From positions 1 to 64,000 of the forward strand of contig JACRTJ010000010.1 of the NCBI GenBank assembly GCA_014385265.1: 64,000 bases of DNA, given 5' to 3'. This DNA comes from Enterocloster hominis (ex Liu et al. 2021) (GTDB lineage Bacteria > Bacillota > Clostridia > Lachnospirales > Lachnospiraceae). Shown here in pieces: positions 51,626 to 59,666 of this stretch (the stretch's first letter is position 1; each line of letters opens with the position of its first letter). The notes beneath the pieces are model-generated. The model made no database searches. It was given only the letters and a program-made list of their open reading frames with translations, and was not told the DNA's origin. Made by a program: the position numbers and the translations under genes.

Positions 51626-52780
51626 TCAATTCTCCTCTATGTCCGTTCCCTCCACGTTCTCCACCTGAAAGAACAGCTGAATCATATCCAGCCGGGAGCT
51701 CATGGACACCAGGAGCATGTCCATCACGGTCAGAGCGGCCATGGCCTCCACCACCACCACTGCCCGCGGCACCACCACAGGATCGTGGCGGCCTTTAATG
51801 GAAAGCTCTATGTTTTCCCCAGCGCGGCTTACGGTCTCCTGGCTCCTGGAAATGGACGGCGTGGGCTTAAAGGCCGCCCGGAATACCAGATCGCTGCCGT
51901 CGCTGATCCCTCCCAGAACGCCGCCGGAATGGTTGGCCGTCTTTACCACCGAGCCATCTGCCGCCATGCGGTAGCCGTCGTTATTTTCCGATCCACTGGA
52001 TCTGGCGGCCGCGAACCCGTCTCCTATTTCAACCCCCTTTACAGCTCCGATGGAAAGGATGGCCCTGGCCAGGTTCGCGTCCAGCTTTTCAAACACCGGC
52101 TCTCCCAACCCCGCCGGGAGCCCCGACACCACGCACTCCACCACGCCTCCGGCAGAATCCTGGTCTGCCATCCGCTCCTCCAGATACCGGGCAGCCCGCT
52201 CTGCGGCCTCCGGATCCGGCATATATAAGGGATTTTCCTCCGCCGTCTTAAGCGCCTCCGCCCCCGGCGCCAGCGGCCCGGAGGATATCTCCACAGGACC
52301 GATGGAACGGGTGTAGGCGCAGACAGAAATATTCAGGGCTTTTAAAAATTTTTCTGCAATGGCTCCGGCCGCCACCCGGCCGATGGTTTCCCGGGCGGAG
52401 GACCGGCCGCCGCCCCGGTAATCCCGGAAGCCAAACTTCTCATCAAAGGTATAATCCGCGTGACCAGGCCGATAGCAGCCGGCGATCTCCGAATAGTCCC
52501 TGGAGCGCTGGTCCCGGTTCCACACGATCATGGAAATGGGCGTTCCCGTGGTCTTTCCTTCAAATACGCCGGATAAGATCTCCACCTGGTCGCCCTCGGA
52601 CCGCTGGGTGGTAAATCTGCTCTGGCCCGGTTTTCTCCGGTCCAGGAGAGCCTGTATATCTGCCTCACATAGGGCCAGTCCCGCAGGACAGCCGTCGGCC
52701 ACCACGCCGATGGCCTTTCCATGGGATTCTCCCCAGGTGGTCACTTTAAATAATGTTCCAATGGTCGATCCAGCCGCCAT
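51626..52780 (-). CDS. aroC: Chorismate synthase
   Basis: Final enzyme of the shikimate pathway, converting EPSP to chorismate with reduced FMN. The 384-residue protein starts with the family signature region FKVTTWGESHGKAIGVV. It also has GHADYTFDEKFGFRDYRGGGRSSARET and, near the C-terminus, RHDPVVVPRAVVVVEAM. No other aromatic amino acid genes are adjacent. It follows the lactonase gene by 11 bases, suggesting co-transcription. Confidence 0.97.
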   Translation of the reverse strand: MAAGSTIGTLFKVTTWGESHGKAIGVVADGCPAGLALCEADIQALLDRRKPGQSRFTTQRSEGDQVEILSGVFEGKTTGTPISMIVWNRDQRSRDYSEIAGCYRPGHADYTFDEKFGFRDYRGGGRSSARETIGRVAAGAIAEKFLKALNISVCAYTRSIGPVEISSGPLAPGAEALKTAEENPLYMPDPEAAERAARYLEERMADQDSAGGVVECVVSGLPAGLGEPVFEKLDANLARAILSIGAVKGVEIGDGFAAARSSGSENNDGYRMAADGSVVKTANHSGGVLGGISDGSDLVFRAAFKPTPSISRSQETVSRAGENIELSIKGRHDPVVVPRAVVVVEAMAALTVMDMLLVSMSSRLDMIQLFFQVENVEGTDIEEN

Positions 52781-52791
52781 ATCTACATCTC

Positions 52792-53841
52792 CTAACCTAT
52801 TTTTACAATTTCACAGCAGTTGGGCTCATTGACCGCAACGCTCCGGTCGCTCATGACCAGAAGCCCCTTCTCATAGTCGATATGGAAGAAGGAAATATTT
52901 CCCCCGTGGTTGATGGCTGCCAAATGCTGGCCGTCCGGGAAAATGGCGATGTCCTTGGGATATTCCCCGCTGATGGGCAGACAGAACTTCAGCGTGAGCA
53001 TTCCCGTTTCTGTGTCCCTCTCATACATGGATACCGAATTGTCCCCGGCGTTGGAGCAGAACAGATAATTCTCATCCGGAGAAAGACGGATGGCGCAGGC
53101 TGCCGTAAGCTGGTTGGGATCGTCGCCGGTGGTGGCAATAGTCTGGACCTTCTCCACCTGAGGCGTCCTGTCTCCGGTCTGGTATGAATATACGTCGATC
53201 ACGTTTTTTAATTCATGCAGCAGATAGAAAAATTTTCCATCGCTGCTGAAGACAAAATGACGGGGCGCCGACTCCAGCTCACTCCTTATGGTGTCCACCT
53301 GGGCAATGCGGCCCTCTCCTCTGTCAAACCGGTACACCTTGACCTGGTCGATCCCCAGATCCGCCACCATTAAAAACTTCTCGTCCGGCGTCATACGGCT
53401 GCAGCTCACATGAGGACGGAAATTCCGTTCTGCCACGCTCCCCAGCCCCTTATGGAATACGCCGTCGGTGATATGGCCCACAGAACCGTCCGGGTTCAGC
53501 CGGAGCACCGTCACCTTTCCATCGTGGTAGCCGGACACGAAAATGTAGTCGTTTTCGGGGCTTGTGGAGATCTGGCACCCCCGCATTCCCTTGATATTTG
53601 CGCTGTTCACCCTGGACAGGCTGCCGTTCTGCAGGATGCGGAACGAGACCACGCCCTCGTCGGCAATGGAGTACAGCATTTTTTTATCCCTGGATACGGT
53701 CAGGTAAGAGGAATTATCCACCTCCACCTCGCAGCGGTAGATGAATTTTCCCTTTTCCACGTCCACATCGTAGACCGTGATCCCCTTGGCCTTTCCCGTA
53801 TAAGAATAAGAACCAACATAAGCCATGTATTTTCCAGTCAT
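52792..53841 (-). CDS. Beta-propeller lactonase-family protein (Pgl/YkgB type)
   Basis: A 349-residue protein of the seven-bladed propeller family that includes 6-phosphogluconolactonase Pgl. Repeating blade motifs are visible (for example ISTSPENDYIFVSGYHDG, RLSPDENYLFCSNAGDNS, IAIFPDGQHLAAINHGGN). Many family members have no proven activity, but lactone hydrolysis in the oxidative pentose pathway is possible. Adjacent rpiB, two genes on, also acts on pentose phosphates. Confidence 0.85.
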   Translation of the reverse strand: MTGKYMAYVGSYSYTGKAKGITVYDVDVEKGKFIYRCEVEVDNSSYLTVSRDKKMLYSIADEGVVSFRILQNGSLSRVNSANIKGMRGCQISTSPENDYIFVSGYHDGKVTVLRLNPDGSVGHITDGVFHKGLGSVAERNFRPHVSCSRMTPDEKFLMVADLGIDQVKVYRFDRGEGRIAQVDTIRSELESAPRHFVFSSDGKFFYLLHELKNVIDVYSYQTGDRTPQVEKVQTIATTGDDPNQLTAACAIRLSPDENYLFCSNAGDNSVSMYERDTETGMLTLKFCLPISGEYPKDIAIFPDGQHLAAINHGGNISFFHIDYEKGLLVMSDRSVAVNEPNCCEIVKIG

Positions 53842-53947
53842 AGATCGTTCCTCCCGGATCTTGCTTTAGATATTTCCCCCGCATGGGACGAAATCCCTGT
53901 TCGGTTTTTTTTGCACAAAACTGTAAAGCCGCCGGACAGTTATGTAT

Positions 53948-53976
53948 ATTTTACCATATTCCAGGATATTTGTGAA
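53948..53976 (-). promoter_or_regulatory. Promoter of the lactonase-aroC-rpiB genes
   Basis: Minus-strand TTCACA (53971-53976), 17-base spacer and TAAAAT (53948-53953), about 105 bases before the lactonase ATG. Confidence 0.65.
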
Positions 53977-54006
53977 CGAAAATTTATACAAAATATAGAA
54001 AATACC

Positions 54007-55719
54007 CTATTTCCGGTTGGCGATCTCCACCCGGACGTTCTTTCCGCGGATCTTCACCTGCTTCATGGCCTCCATGACCATTTCCGCCTGGTTTTTGGGA
54101 ACCTCCACAAAGGTATATTTATCATACATGTCGATGCTCCCCACCATACGGCCCGGGATCCCGGTCTCTCCCGCAATGGCTCCCAGGATATCTCCCGGCT
54201 TCACATTCTGGTTCTTTCCCAGGTTGATAAAGAGGCTTGCCATGCCGCTCCTGCCCGACCGGCGGCCTTCGTACTCGTCCAGATCGTCAAAGCGTCCTCC
54301 CCGTCCTCCCCGGTAATTTCCGCGGCCGTCTCTCTGGCCCCGGCCGTCGCGGCCCCGGGATCCGCCTCTCCTGCCCAGATCCTCCAGATCCCTCAGAGGT
54401 CTCACATCCTCGGCAATATCCTCATAATCGTCGCCCATGGACATTTTAAGGAAGGCGGCTGCCAGCTCCAGAGAGGAATAATCCTCAGCCAGAAGACGCT
54501 TTTCGATGATGGCCGTCATCCGCTCCAGCTCTCCGTCATTCATGATCTCCTGGACCTCATCCAGGATCTTTTCCGCCTTGATGGCCGTCACATCGTTTAA
54601 GGACGGGATGGACTGGGGCACGATCTTCGTCTTGCAGAACCGCTGGATATCCCTGAGCTTATAGACCTCGCTGCCCACAGCCAGACTGAAGGCGCGGCCT
54701 TCCCTTCCTGCACGGCCGGTCCGGCCGATCCGGTGGACGTAATACTCGTCGTCCTGGGGGATGTCATAGTTGAACACTGCCTCCACATCATCCACATCGA
54801 TGCCCCGGGCCGCCACATCCGTGGCCACCAGGATCTCTGTGGCTCCGTTCCGGAAGCTGTCCATGACACGGTCCCTCTGCTCCTGCTTCAGATCCCCGTG
54901 AAGGCCCTCGGCGAAATAGCCGCGGCCCTGGAGGGCCTGCACCAGCTCATCCACCTGCTTCTTCGTATTACAGAAGGCCACAGACAGCTTAGGGGAATAC
55001 AGGTCCAGCAGACGGCACATGACCTCCACCTTATTCCTGGGCTTCACCTCGTAATAATACTGGGTCACCTTGGGAACGGTCAGCTCCTTTTTTACCACCC
55101 GCACCATCACCGGATCCTTCTGGAACTTCTTTGCAATGTCTGCAATGGCCTGGGGCATGGTGGCAGAGAACATCACCGTCTGCCGTTCCTCGGGAAGAGC
55201 GCTTAAGATGGTCTCCATATCCTCCAGAAAGCCCATGTTTAACATCTCGTCGGCCTCGTCCAGCACCACGGTCCGGATCTCATCGGTGCGGATGGTCTTT
55301 CTCCTCATGTGATCCATGACGCGTCCCGGAGTTCCCACGATGATCTGGACTCCGCCCTTTAAGGAACGGATCTGTTTTACGATCTCCTGGCCTCCGTAGA
55401 CCGGAAGGACCTTGATCCCGGACATATATTTCGCCAGGCGGCGGATCTCCTCAGCCACCTGGATGGCCAGCTCCCTGGTGGGGCATAAGACCATGGCCTG
55501 GGTCTTTCTGCTTTCCGGATCCATCTTCTCCAGCAGCGGGATACCGAAGGCCGCCGTCTTTCCCGTACCGGTCTGGGCCTGGCCGATCATGTCGAGGCCC
55601 TCTGCCTGGACGGGGATAGACTGGGCCTGGATCGGGGAGGCAGCCTCAAAGCCCATGTCTGTCACTGCGCGCAGAATGCGCTCATCTAAATTTAATTCGT
55701 CAAATCTTACTGTTTCCAT
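54007..55719 (-). CDS. DEAD-box RNA helicase with DbpA-type RNA-binding domain
   Basis: ATP-dependent RNA helicase, 570 residues, likely in ribosome assembly or cold-shock RNA remodelling. Motifs include a Q-motif region, Walker A AQTGTGKTAAFG, VLDEADEML, the SAT motif in MFSATMPQ, and HRIGRTGRAGREG in the second RecA domain. An Arg/Gly-rich linker (RRGGSRGRDGRGQRDGRG) around 455-495 is followed by a C-terminal DbpA/CsdA RNA-binding domain ending in VRVEIANRK. The start at 55719 follows AAAGGAAA; the in-frame extension upstream covers the promoter. CshA/DeaD group. Confidence 0.95.
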   Translation of the reverse strand: METVRFDELNLDERILRAVTDMGFEAASPIQAQSIPVQAEGLDMIGQAQTGTGKTAAFGIPLLEKMDPESRKTQAMVLCPTRELAIQVAEEIRRLAKYMSGIKVLPVYGGQEIVKQIRSLKGGVQIIVGTPGRVMDHMRRKTIRTDEIRTVVLDEADEMLNMGFLEDMETILSALPEERQTVMFSATMPQAIADIAKKFQKDPVMVRVVKKELTVPKVTQYYYEVKPRNKVEVMCRLLDLYSPKLSVAFCNTKKQVDELVQALQGRGYFAEGLHGDLKQEQRDRVMDSFRNGATEILVATDVAARGIDVDDVEAVFNYDIPQDDEYYVHRIGRTGRAGREGRAFSLAVGSEVYKLRDIQRFCKTKIVPQSIPSLNDVTAIKAEKILDEVQEIMNDGELERMTAIIEKRLLAEDYSSLELAAAFLKMSMGDDYEDIAEDVRPLRDLEDLGRRGGSRGRDGRGQRDGRGNYRGGRGGRFDDLDEYEGRRSGRSGMASLFINLGKNQNVKPGDILGAIAGETGIPGRMVGSIDMYDKYTFVEVPKNQAEMVMEAMKQVKIRGKNVRVEIANRK

Positions 55720-55845
55720 TGTCTGATTTCCTTTTCTTTGTTTAACTTCCATATATATGGCTCCCCGCCGTCCAGGGCGGTTTTGCCAGCAAAAAAGAGA
55801 AGATCCAGGCCTTCCCCGAATCTTCCCCAGTTTCATTCGTATGAT

Positions 55846-55874
55846 ACTATAACAGTTCTGCCGCCATGTGTCAA
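55846..55874 (-). promoter_or_regulatory. Promoter of the DEAD-box helicase gene
   Basis: Minus-strand TTGACA (55869-55874), 17-base spacer and TATAGT (55846-55851). The roughly 120-base leader before the ATG is typical of cold-inducible helicase genes, though no specific element is seen. Confidence 0.85.
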
Positions 55875-55926
55875 GCGGCATCTTTTCATATGGAACAACA
55901 GCGTTTCCATCGGCGGCTGTCCGTCC

Positions 55927-57129
55927 TTACTCTGCCGCGTTTTTTCCTCCCCTGTATCTCATATATCCAATGGCTGCCAGCATTCCAAAGCCATAGATCA
56001 CAAAGGTACAGAAAAACGGGAGCTTTGCATGGACCGAATAGATAAATCCGGCTGTCAGGGAACCGGCAATGCTGCCCAGAGACTGGGTGGCGTTGAAAAA
56101 TCCCATGACCAGGTTTTTCTGCTCCGGTCTGGACTGGACGGTGATCATGCTCTGGAGCACCGGCACGCTGACGGAATATCCCGCATAAACGATCACGCCC
56201 AGGGCGATGAAGATCCCGATATTGGGCACCAGGGCTGTTCCCAGGGCCGATACTGTGCAGACGGCAATGATCACTGCCATGGACCGGCGGATCTTTGTCT
56301 TTGTGATGATCCAGATACAGAGCGTCGTATTGGCCACAAAGGATACCAGACCCACAGCCGCCTTGATGATCCCGTTATAGGACGAGGTCAGCCCCAGCAC
56401 ATCCTTTAAGTAGTAGTTGAATGCCTGGTCAAAGGCCGTGTTTCCAAAGTTGATCAGGATATTCACTGCAAACAGCATGGCAAAGGCCACGCTCATGAAT
56501 TTCCGGCTGTCAGCAAAGGCCTGGAAGGGATTGGCCTCCTTCATCAGCTGCTTTTTCGGCACCTGCTTTAAGCTGGTCTTTCCGTCCGGCAGACAGATCA
56601 GATAAAAGCCCACAGCCACGGCGATCAAAAGGGCCGCCTGGGCCAGGAACGCCAGCTTCACAGAAAATTCCCCCAGGAAGCCACCGATCATATAGCCGAA
56701 GGCGCTGGCCACGCTTTTTATGGTGGCGTTGATGGTCAGATATTTTCCCTGGTCCTCCGGAGCCGCCGTATTTACAATGTATGTCAGGAAGCTCACAAAA
56801 ATACCGCCGGTAAAAAGTCCGGCGAACATCCTGGCCAGGACGATCTGAAGCTCTGTGGTGGCGTAGGCGAACCAGATCTGGGCGACGCCGTAGCCCATGC
56901 AGCAGATCAGAAGAGACATTCTGGAGGATATGTATTCGTTGATCTTTCCCCAGAAGGGCGACAGAAGGAAGTTGGTGAGCATCATGGCCGCCAGGGCCAG
57001 TCCGAACATGTAATCATGGAGATTCAGATCCTGGATCACCGTCGGAGTCACCGGATGGGCGAAATTTGCCGCCAGATTAAACAGTACCATCACAAAAAAG
57101 AATAGAAAGAACCGCGTTTTGTACTTCAT
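55927..57129 (-). CDS. Major facilitator superfamily transporter
   Basis: A 400-residue membrane protein with twelve predicted segments. The MFS loop 2-3 region reads FWGKINEYISSRMSLLICC, and the C-terminal half contains NYYLKDVLGLTSSYNGIIKAA. The pattern matches drug- or metabolite-efflux members without a defining motif for the substrate. Start is at 57129 with AAGGGG upstream. Single-gene transcript with its own promoter. Confidence 0.9.
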   Translation of the reverse strand: MKYKTRFFLFFFVMVLFNLAANFAHPVTPTVIQDLNLHDYMFGLALAAMMLTNFLLSPFWGKINEYISSRMSLLICCMGYGVAQIWFAYATTELQIVLARMFAGLFTGGIFVSFLTYIVNTAAPEDQGKYLTINATIKSVASAFGYMIGGFLGEFSVKLAFLAQAALLIAVAVGFYLICLPDGKTSLKQVPKKQLMKEANPFQAFADSRKFMSVAFAMLFAVNILINFGNTAFDQAFNYYLKDVLGLTSSYNGIIKAAVGLVSFVANTTLCIWIITKTKIRRSMAVIIAVCTVSALGTALVPNIGIFIALGVIVYAGYSVSVPVLQSMITVQSRPEQKNLVMGFFNATQSLGSIAGSLTAGFIYSVHAKLPFFCTFVIYGFGMLAAIGYMRYRGGKNAAE

Positions 57130-57168
57130 AATCCCCTTTTCCTTTTCCAAAAAATTCTCACTGTTCTT

Positions 57169-57197
57169 ATTATAATTCTTTCAGGCAGAATGTTCAA
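57169..57197 (-). promoter_or_regulatory. Promoter of the MFS transporter gene
   Basis: Minus-strand TTGAAC (57192-57197), 17-base spacer and TATAAT (57169-57174). The remaining gap to 57295 is AT-rich with no ORF. Confidence 0.8.
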
Positions 57198-57294
57198 CCG
57201 ATATTTATATTTTTGCATAAAATACAGAAAAATTCCATTGGAATACAGAGTTTCTGATCTCATATCAAGTCAGGTATTTATACCTGCACTCCAC

Positions 57295-57341
57295 CAAAAA
57301 ACGGACTGGTCTGATCGCAGCAGATCTGATCCTGTCCGTTT
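57295..57341 (-). terminator. Terminator of the HigBA-like operon
   Basis: AAACGGAC (57334-57341) pairs with GTCCGTTT (about 57298-57305) around an inner ATCAGATC/GATCAGA-type stem. A run of six T follows on the minus strand, 28 bases past the antitoxin stop. Confidence 0.8.
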
Positions 57342-57368
57342 CGTCTGTCCATCAACGCCCTTCTGTCA

Positions 57369-58445
57369 TTAAGATATTTTTACTTTATATTTATGTCTTA
57401 ATGAATTCAGCTCCCAGTCATCATATCTGACCAGTCCGTCTTTTTGCAGCCTTCCCAGAACGATCCCTGGATCCCTGTCGATCAGATCTGCAAATTCCCT
57501 GATCTTTGTTAAAGTAAACATATTTCCTCTGACAAACTGCTGGTACTCATCCGGTTCGATCAGCAGATCGGCAGCAAACCGATCTGCGGTCTCCTCCTTC
57601 TCCCCAGTTTCTTTCTCAAACGAAATTCCATAATCTCCATGAATGATATGGCCTATTTCATGGAACAGCGTAAACCAGAATGTATCTGCATTTAACCGTC
57701 TGTCATTTACCATAAGCATCACATTTTTTTCAAGTCTTTTTGTTGCCCCATTGATCTTAGAGCCTGGCAGATTGGGCAGGATGACCAGGATCACACCTGC
57801 TTCAAAAAAGGCTTTTCTGATCAATGGGTAAAAATCTTCATGATTCCGTGTTAGCGATAACGCATAGCGAACCATCTGCTTAAATTTGCTTTTGTTGTAT
57901 TTAGGGGCATTCGTATTCAACGCCTTATTAATAGCGATCTGAACCATAGCGTTTGCCTTGATTATATTGGTATTGGACAGTTCGACCGATGCGCTTCTGA
58001 AACTTACAGCCATATCTCTTTTTGCAAATACAGACAATGTGGAAACATGTAAAAACCTTCTTACCTCGACGATCTGGTCATCTATTTTTCTGGGCAGATC
58101 GGGCAGGCCAAAATTTTCCCGGAAATATCTGTAATCCAGAGCCTTGAAAATTTCTCTTTCCTGTTCTAATTCCTTTTCTGATTTAAATTCTGCGATTAAA
58201 GCATCATAGGAATTCTGGAGATTCAGCCAGTACGAAACCGTAGTTCCAATCATACGCGACAGTTTCATTGCAATATCAATTGAAAGGCTCTGTTCTCCTC
58301 TAATAAGAAGACTGAGGTTTTTAGGGGTCGTATCCAGTCTTTTCGCAAAATCTTCCTGGGTCAATCCACTTTCATCTACTATTTCTTTAATATAATAGCC
58401 CGGGTGAAACGCAATTTTGTCATTATACTCAATATAATTATTCAT
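57369..58445 (-). CDS. HigA-type HTH antitoxin fused to ImmA/IrrE zinc peptidase domain
   Basis: A 358-residue regulator. The N-terminal HigA-type XRE helix-turn-helix (GLTQEDFAKRLDTTPKNLSLL, about 30-50) probably represses the operon. The C-terminal half carries an ImmA/IrrE metallopeptidase domain with the zinc motif HEIGH (WFTLFHEIGHIIHGD) near residue 265, followed by EEETADRFAADLLI-like EETADRFAADLLIEP. Ordinary HigA is about 100 residues, so this is an extended form. It overlaps the toxin-like gene by 8 bases. It may neutralise the toxin, respond to a signal by proteolysis, or both. Confidence 0.88.
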   Translation of the reverse strand: MNNYIEYNDKIAFHPGYYIKEIVDESGLTQEDFAKRLDTTPKNLSLLIRGEQSLSIDIAMKLSRMIGTTVSYWLNLQNSYDALIAEFKSEKELEQEREIFKALDYRYFRENFGLPDLPRKIDDQIVEVRRFLHVSTLSVFAKRDMAVSFRSASVELSNTNIIKANAMVQIAINKALNTNAPKYNKSKFKQMVRYALSLTRNHEDFYPLIRKAFFEAGVILVILPNLPGSKINGATKRLEKNVMLMVNDRRLNADTFWFTLFHEIGHIIHGDYGISFEKETGEKEETADRFAADLLIEPDEYQQFVRGNMFTLTKIREFADLIDRDPGIVLGRLQKDGLVRYDDWELNSLRHKYKVKIS

Positions 58446-58809
58446 AATGTCTGCTCACCTCCGAAATTTCTATTATTCTGACTTTTCCTGCTATCTGATC
58501 GATATTACACGGAACGTAGGGAGTTCCATTTTCATCCAGCGGCTGTAACAGGATCCTCCATGGATCTCTTCTGGATCTGACATCGATCGCAAAATATCCT
58601 TCCAGATCTCTTCCACTTTTATGTTTAAGTTTATGAAAATGGAACGCCGGCTGAACCACGATATCTTTTAGTACATCTGCCTGCTCAAGAGCATTGATTC
58701 TGGATAGTAAGCTCACTGATAACTGTAAATCTCCATGAAACAATTTCTTAGCAGCTTTTACATTCGTACATTGTGATCTAAGTGCTTCCGATGCATATAC
58801 CAGTTCCAA
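58438..58809 (-). CDS. HigB/RelE-like toxin
   Basis: A 123-residue protein of the RelE/ParE superfamily, HigB branch, expected to cleave mRNA on the ribosome. Recognisable parts are LVYASEALRSQCTNVKAAKK, RINALEQADVLKDI, and the core HKLKHKSGRDLEGYFAIDV followed by WRILLQP. The start is TTG at 58809, six bases after GGGAGG. A longer ORF with ATG at 58866 would begin inside the promoter and operator and is therefore rejected. Confidence 0.85.
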   Translation of the reverse strand: MELVYASEALRSQCTNVKAAKKLFHGDLQLSVSLLSRINALEQADVLKDIVVQPAFHFHKLKHKSGRDLEGYFAIDVRSRRDPWRILLQPLDENGTPYVPCNIDQIAGKVRIIEISEVSRHYE

Positions 58810-58831
58810 GCCATTCCTCCCGTTTTTATTC

Positions 58832-58852
58832 AAATTACCTGTCGGGTAATTT
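58832..58852. promoter_or_regulatory. Operator palindrome of the HigBA-like operon
   Basis: Perfect arms AAATTACC (58832-58839) and GGTAATTT (58845-58852) with a 5-base centre. It lies directly after the -10 box and covers the transcription start, the usual position for repression by the HTH antitoxin. Confidence 0.8.
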
Positions 58853-58853
58853 A

Positions 58854-58882
58854 ATTGTATCATCATTTTCAGTCCCTGTCAA
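58854..58882 (-). promoter_or_regulatory. Promoter of the HigBA-like operon
   Basis: Minus-strand TTGACA (58877-58882), 17-base spacer and TACAAT (58854-58859). Confidence 0.9.
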
Positions 58883-58916
58883 CGTCTCCGCTCTGTCAGA
58901 ACACTTTTCCATATAA

Positions 58917-58951
58917 AACAGGATCTCCCTGCAAATACAAGGAAATCCTGT
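58917..58951 (-). terminator. Terminator of the second two-component operon
   Basis: ACAGGAT and ATCCTGT arms (58945-58951 and 58918-58924), extended by TCC/GGGA pairing, followed on the minus strand by TTTTATAT. It lies 14 bases beyond the response regulator stop. Confidence 0.7.
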
Positions 58952-58964
58952 CTTTAAACTGTAT

Positions 58965-59654
58965 TTATACCTTAAACCGGTACCCCACGCCCCAGATCGT
59001 CTCAATGTACTGGGGCTTGGCTGTATTCATCTCGATCTTCTCACGGATCTTTTTGATATGCACCGTGACCGTGGCGATATCGCCGATGGACTCCATATCC
59101 CAGATCTTGGAGAACAGCTCCTCCTTGGTGAACACGTGGTTGGGATTCTGGGCCAGGAAGGTCAGAAGATCAAATTCCTTGGTGGTAAAATTCTTTTCCT
59201 CCCCATTTACATAGACCCGTCTGGCTGTTTTGTCGATCTTAAGGCCCCGGATCTCGATGATATCGTTGGCCGGCATCCCGCTGCCGATGAGGCGCTCATA
59301 CCGGGACATATGGGCCTTTACCCGGGCCACCATCTCGCTGGGGCTGAAGGGCTTTGTGATATAATCGTCGGCTCCCAGTCCCAGACCGCGGATCTTGTCG
59401 ATGTCGTCCTTCTTGGCCGACACCATAATGATCGGGGTGTTCTTATTTTCCCGGATCCTCTTGCAGATCTCAAAGCCGTCCACGCCGGGCAGCATCAGAT
59501 CCAGGATGAAAAGATCAAATTCCTCCTCCAGGGCTCTCTTAAGCCCGGATTCCCCGTCGTTCTCGATCTCCACCTCAAAGCCCGAAAGCTCCAGATAATC
59601 CTTCTCCAGCTCCGCAATGCTCTCTTCGTCTTCTACGATCAAAATTCTGCTCAT
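58965..59654 (-). CDS. OmpR-family response regulator
   Basis: DNA-binding regulator partnered with the kinase at 59667-61145. The 229-residue protein has a receiver domain (ILIVEDEESIAELEK; phospho-acceptor Asp in FILDLMLPGVDGFE near residue 52). A winged-helix output domain follows (KIWDMESIGDIATVTVHIKK). It lies 12 bases after the kinase gene, which is transcribed first; that order is the reverse of the system at 450-2668. Targets unknown; cell-envelope stress genes are typical for this type. Confidence 0.95.
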   Translation of the reverse strand: MSRILIVEDEESIAELEKDYLELSGFEVEIENDGESGLKRALEEEFDLFILDLMLPGVDGFEICKRIRENKNTPIIMVSAKKDDIDKIRGLGLGADDYITKPFSPSEMVARVKAHMSRYERLIGSGMPANDIIEIRGLKIDKTARRVYVNGEEKNFTTKEFDLLTFLAQNPNHVFTKEELFSKIWDMESIGDIATVTVHIKKIREKIEMNTAKPQYIETIWGVGYRFKV

Positions 59655-59666
59655 AACCTTCTCCTT

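Noticed and set aside
53410-54600. Plus-strand ORF of 396 codons across the lactonase and helicase genes
   Set aside because: It spans two genes, a promoter and an intergenic gap in antisense; no motif or start signal.
58810-58866. Longer N-terminus (ATG at 58866) for the HigB-like toxin
   Set aside because: This start lies upstream of the transcription start predicted from the promoter and would place the operator inside the coding sequence; TTG at 58809 has the ribosome binding site.
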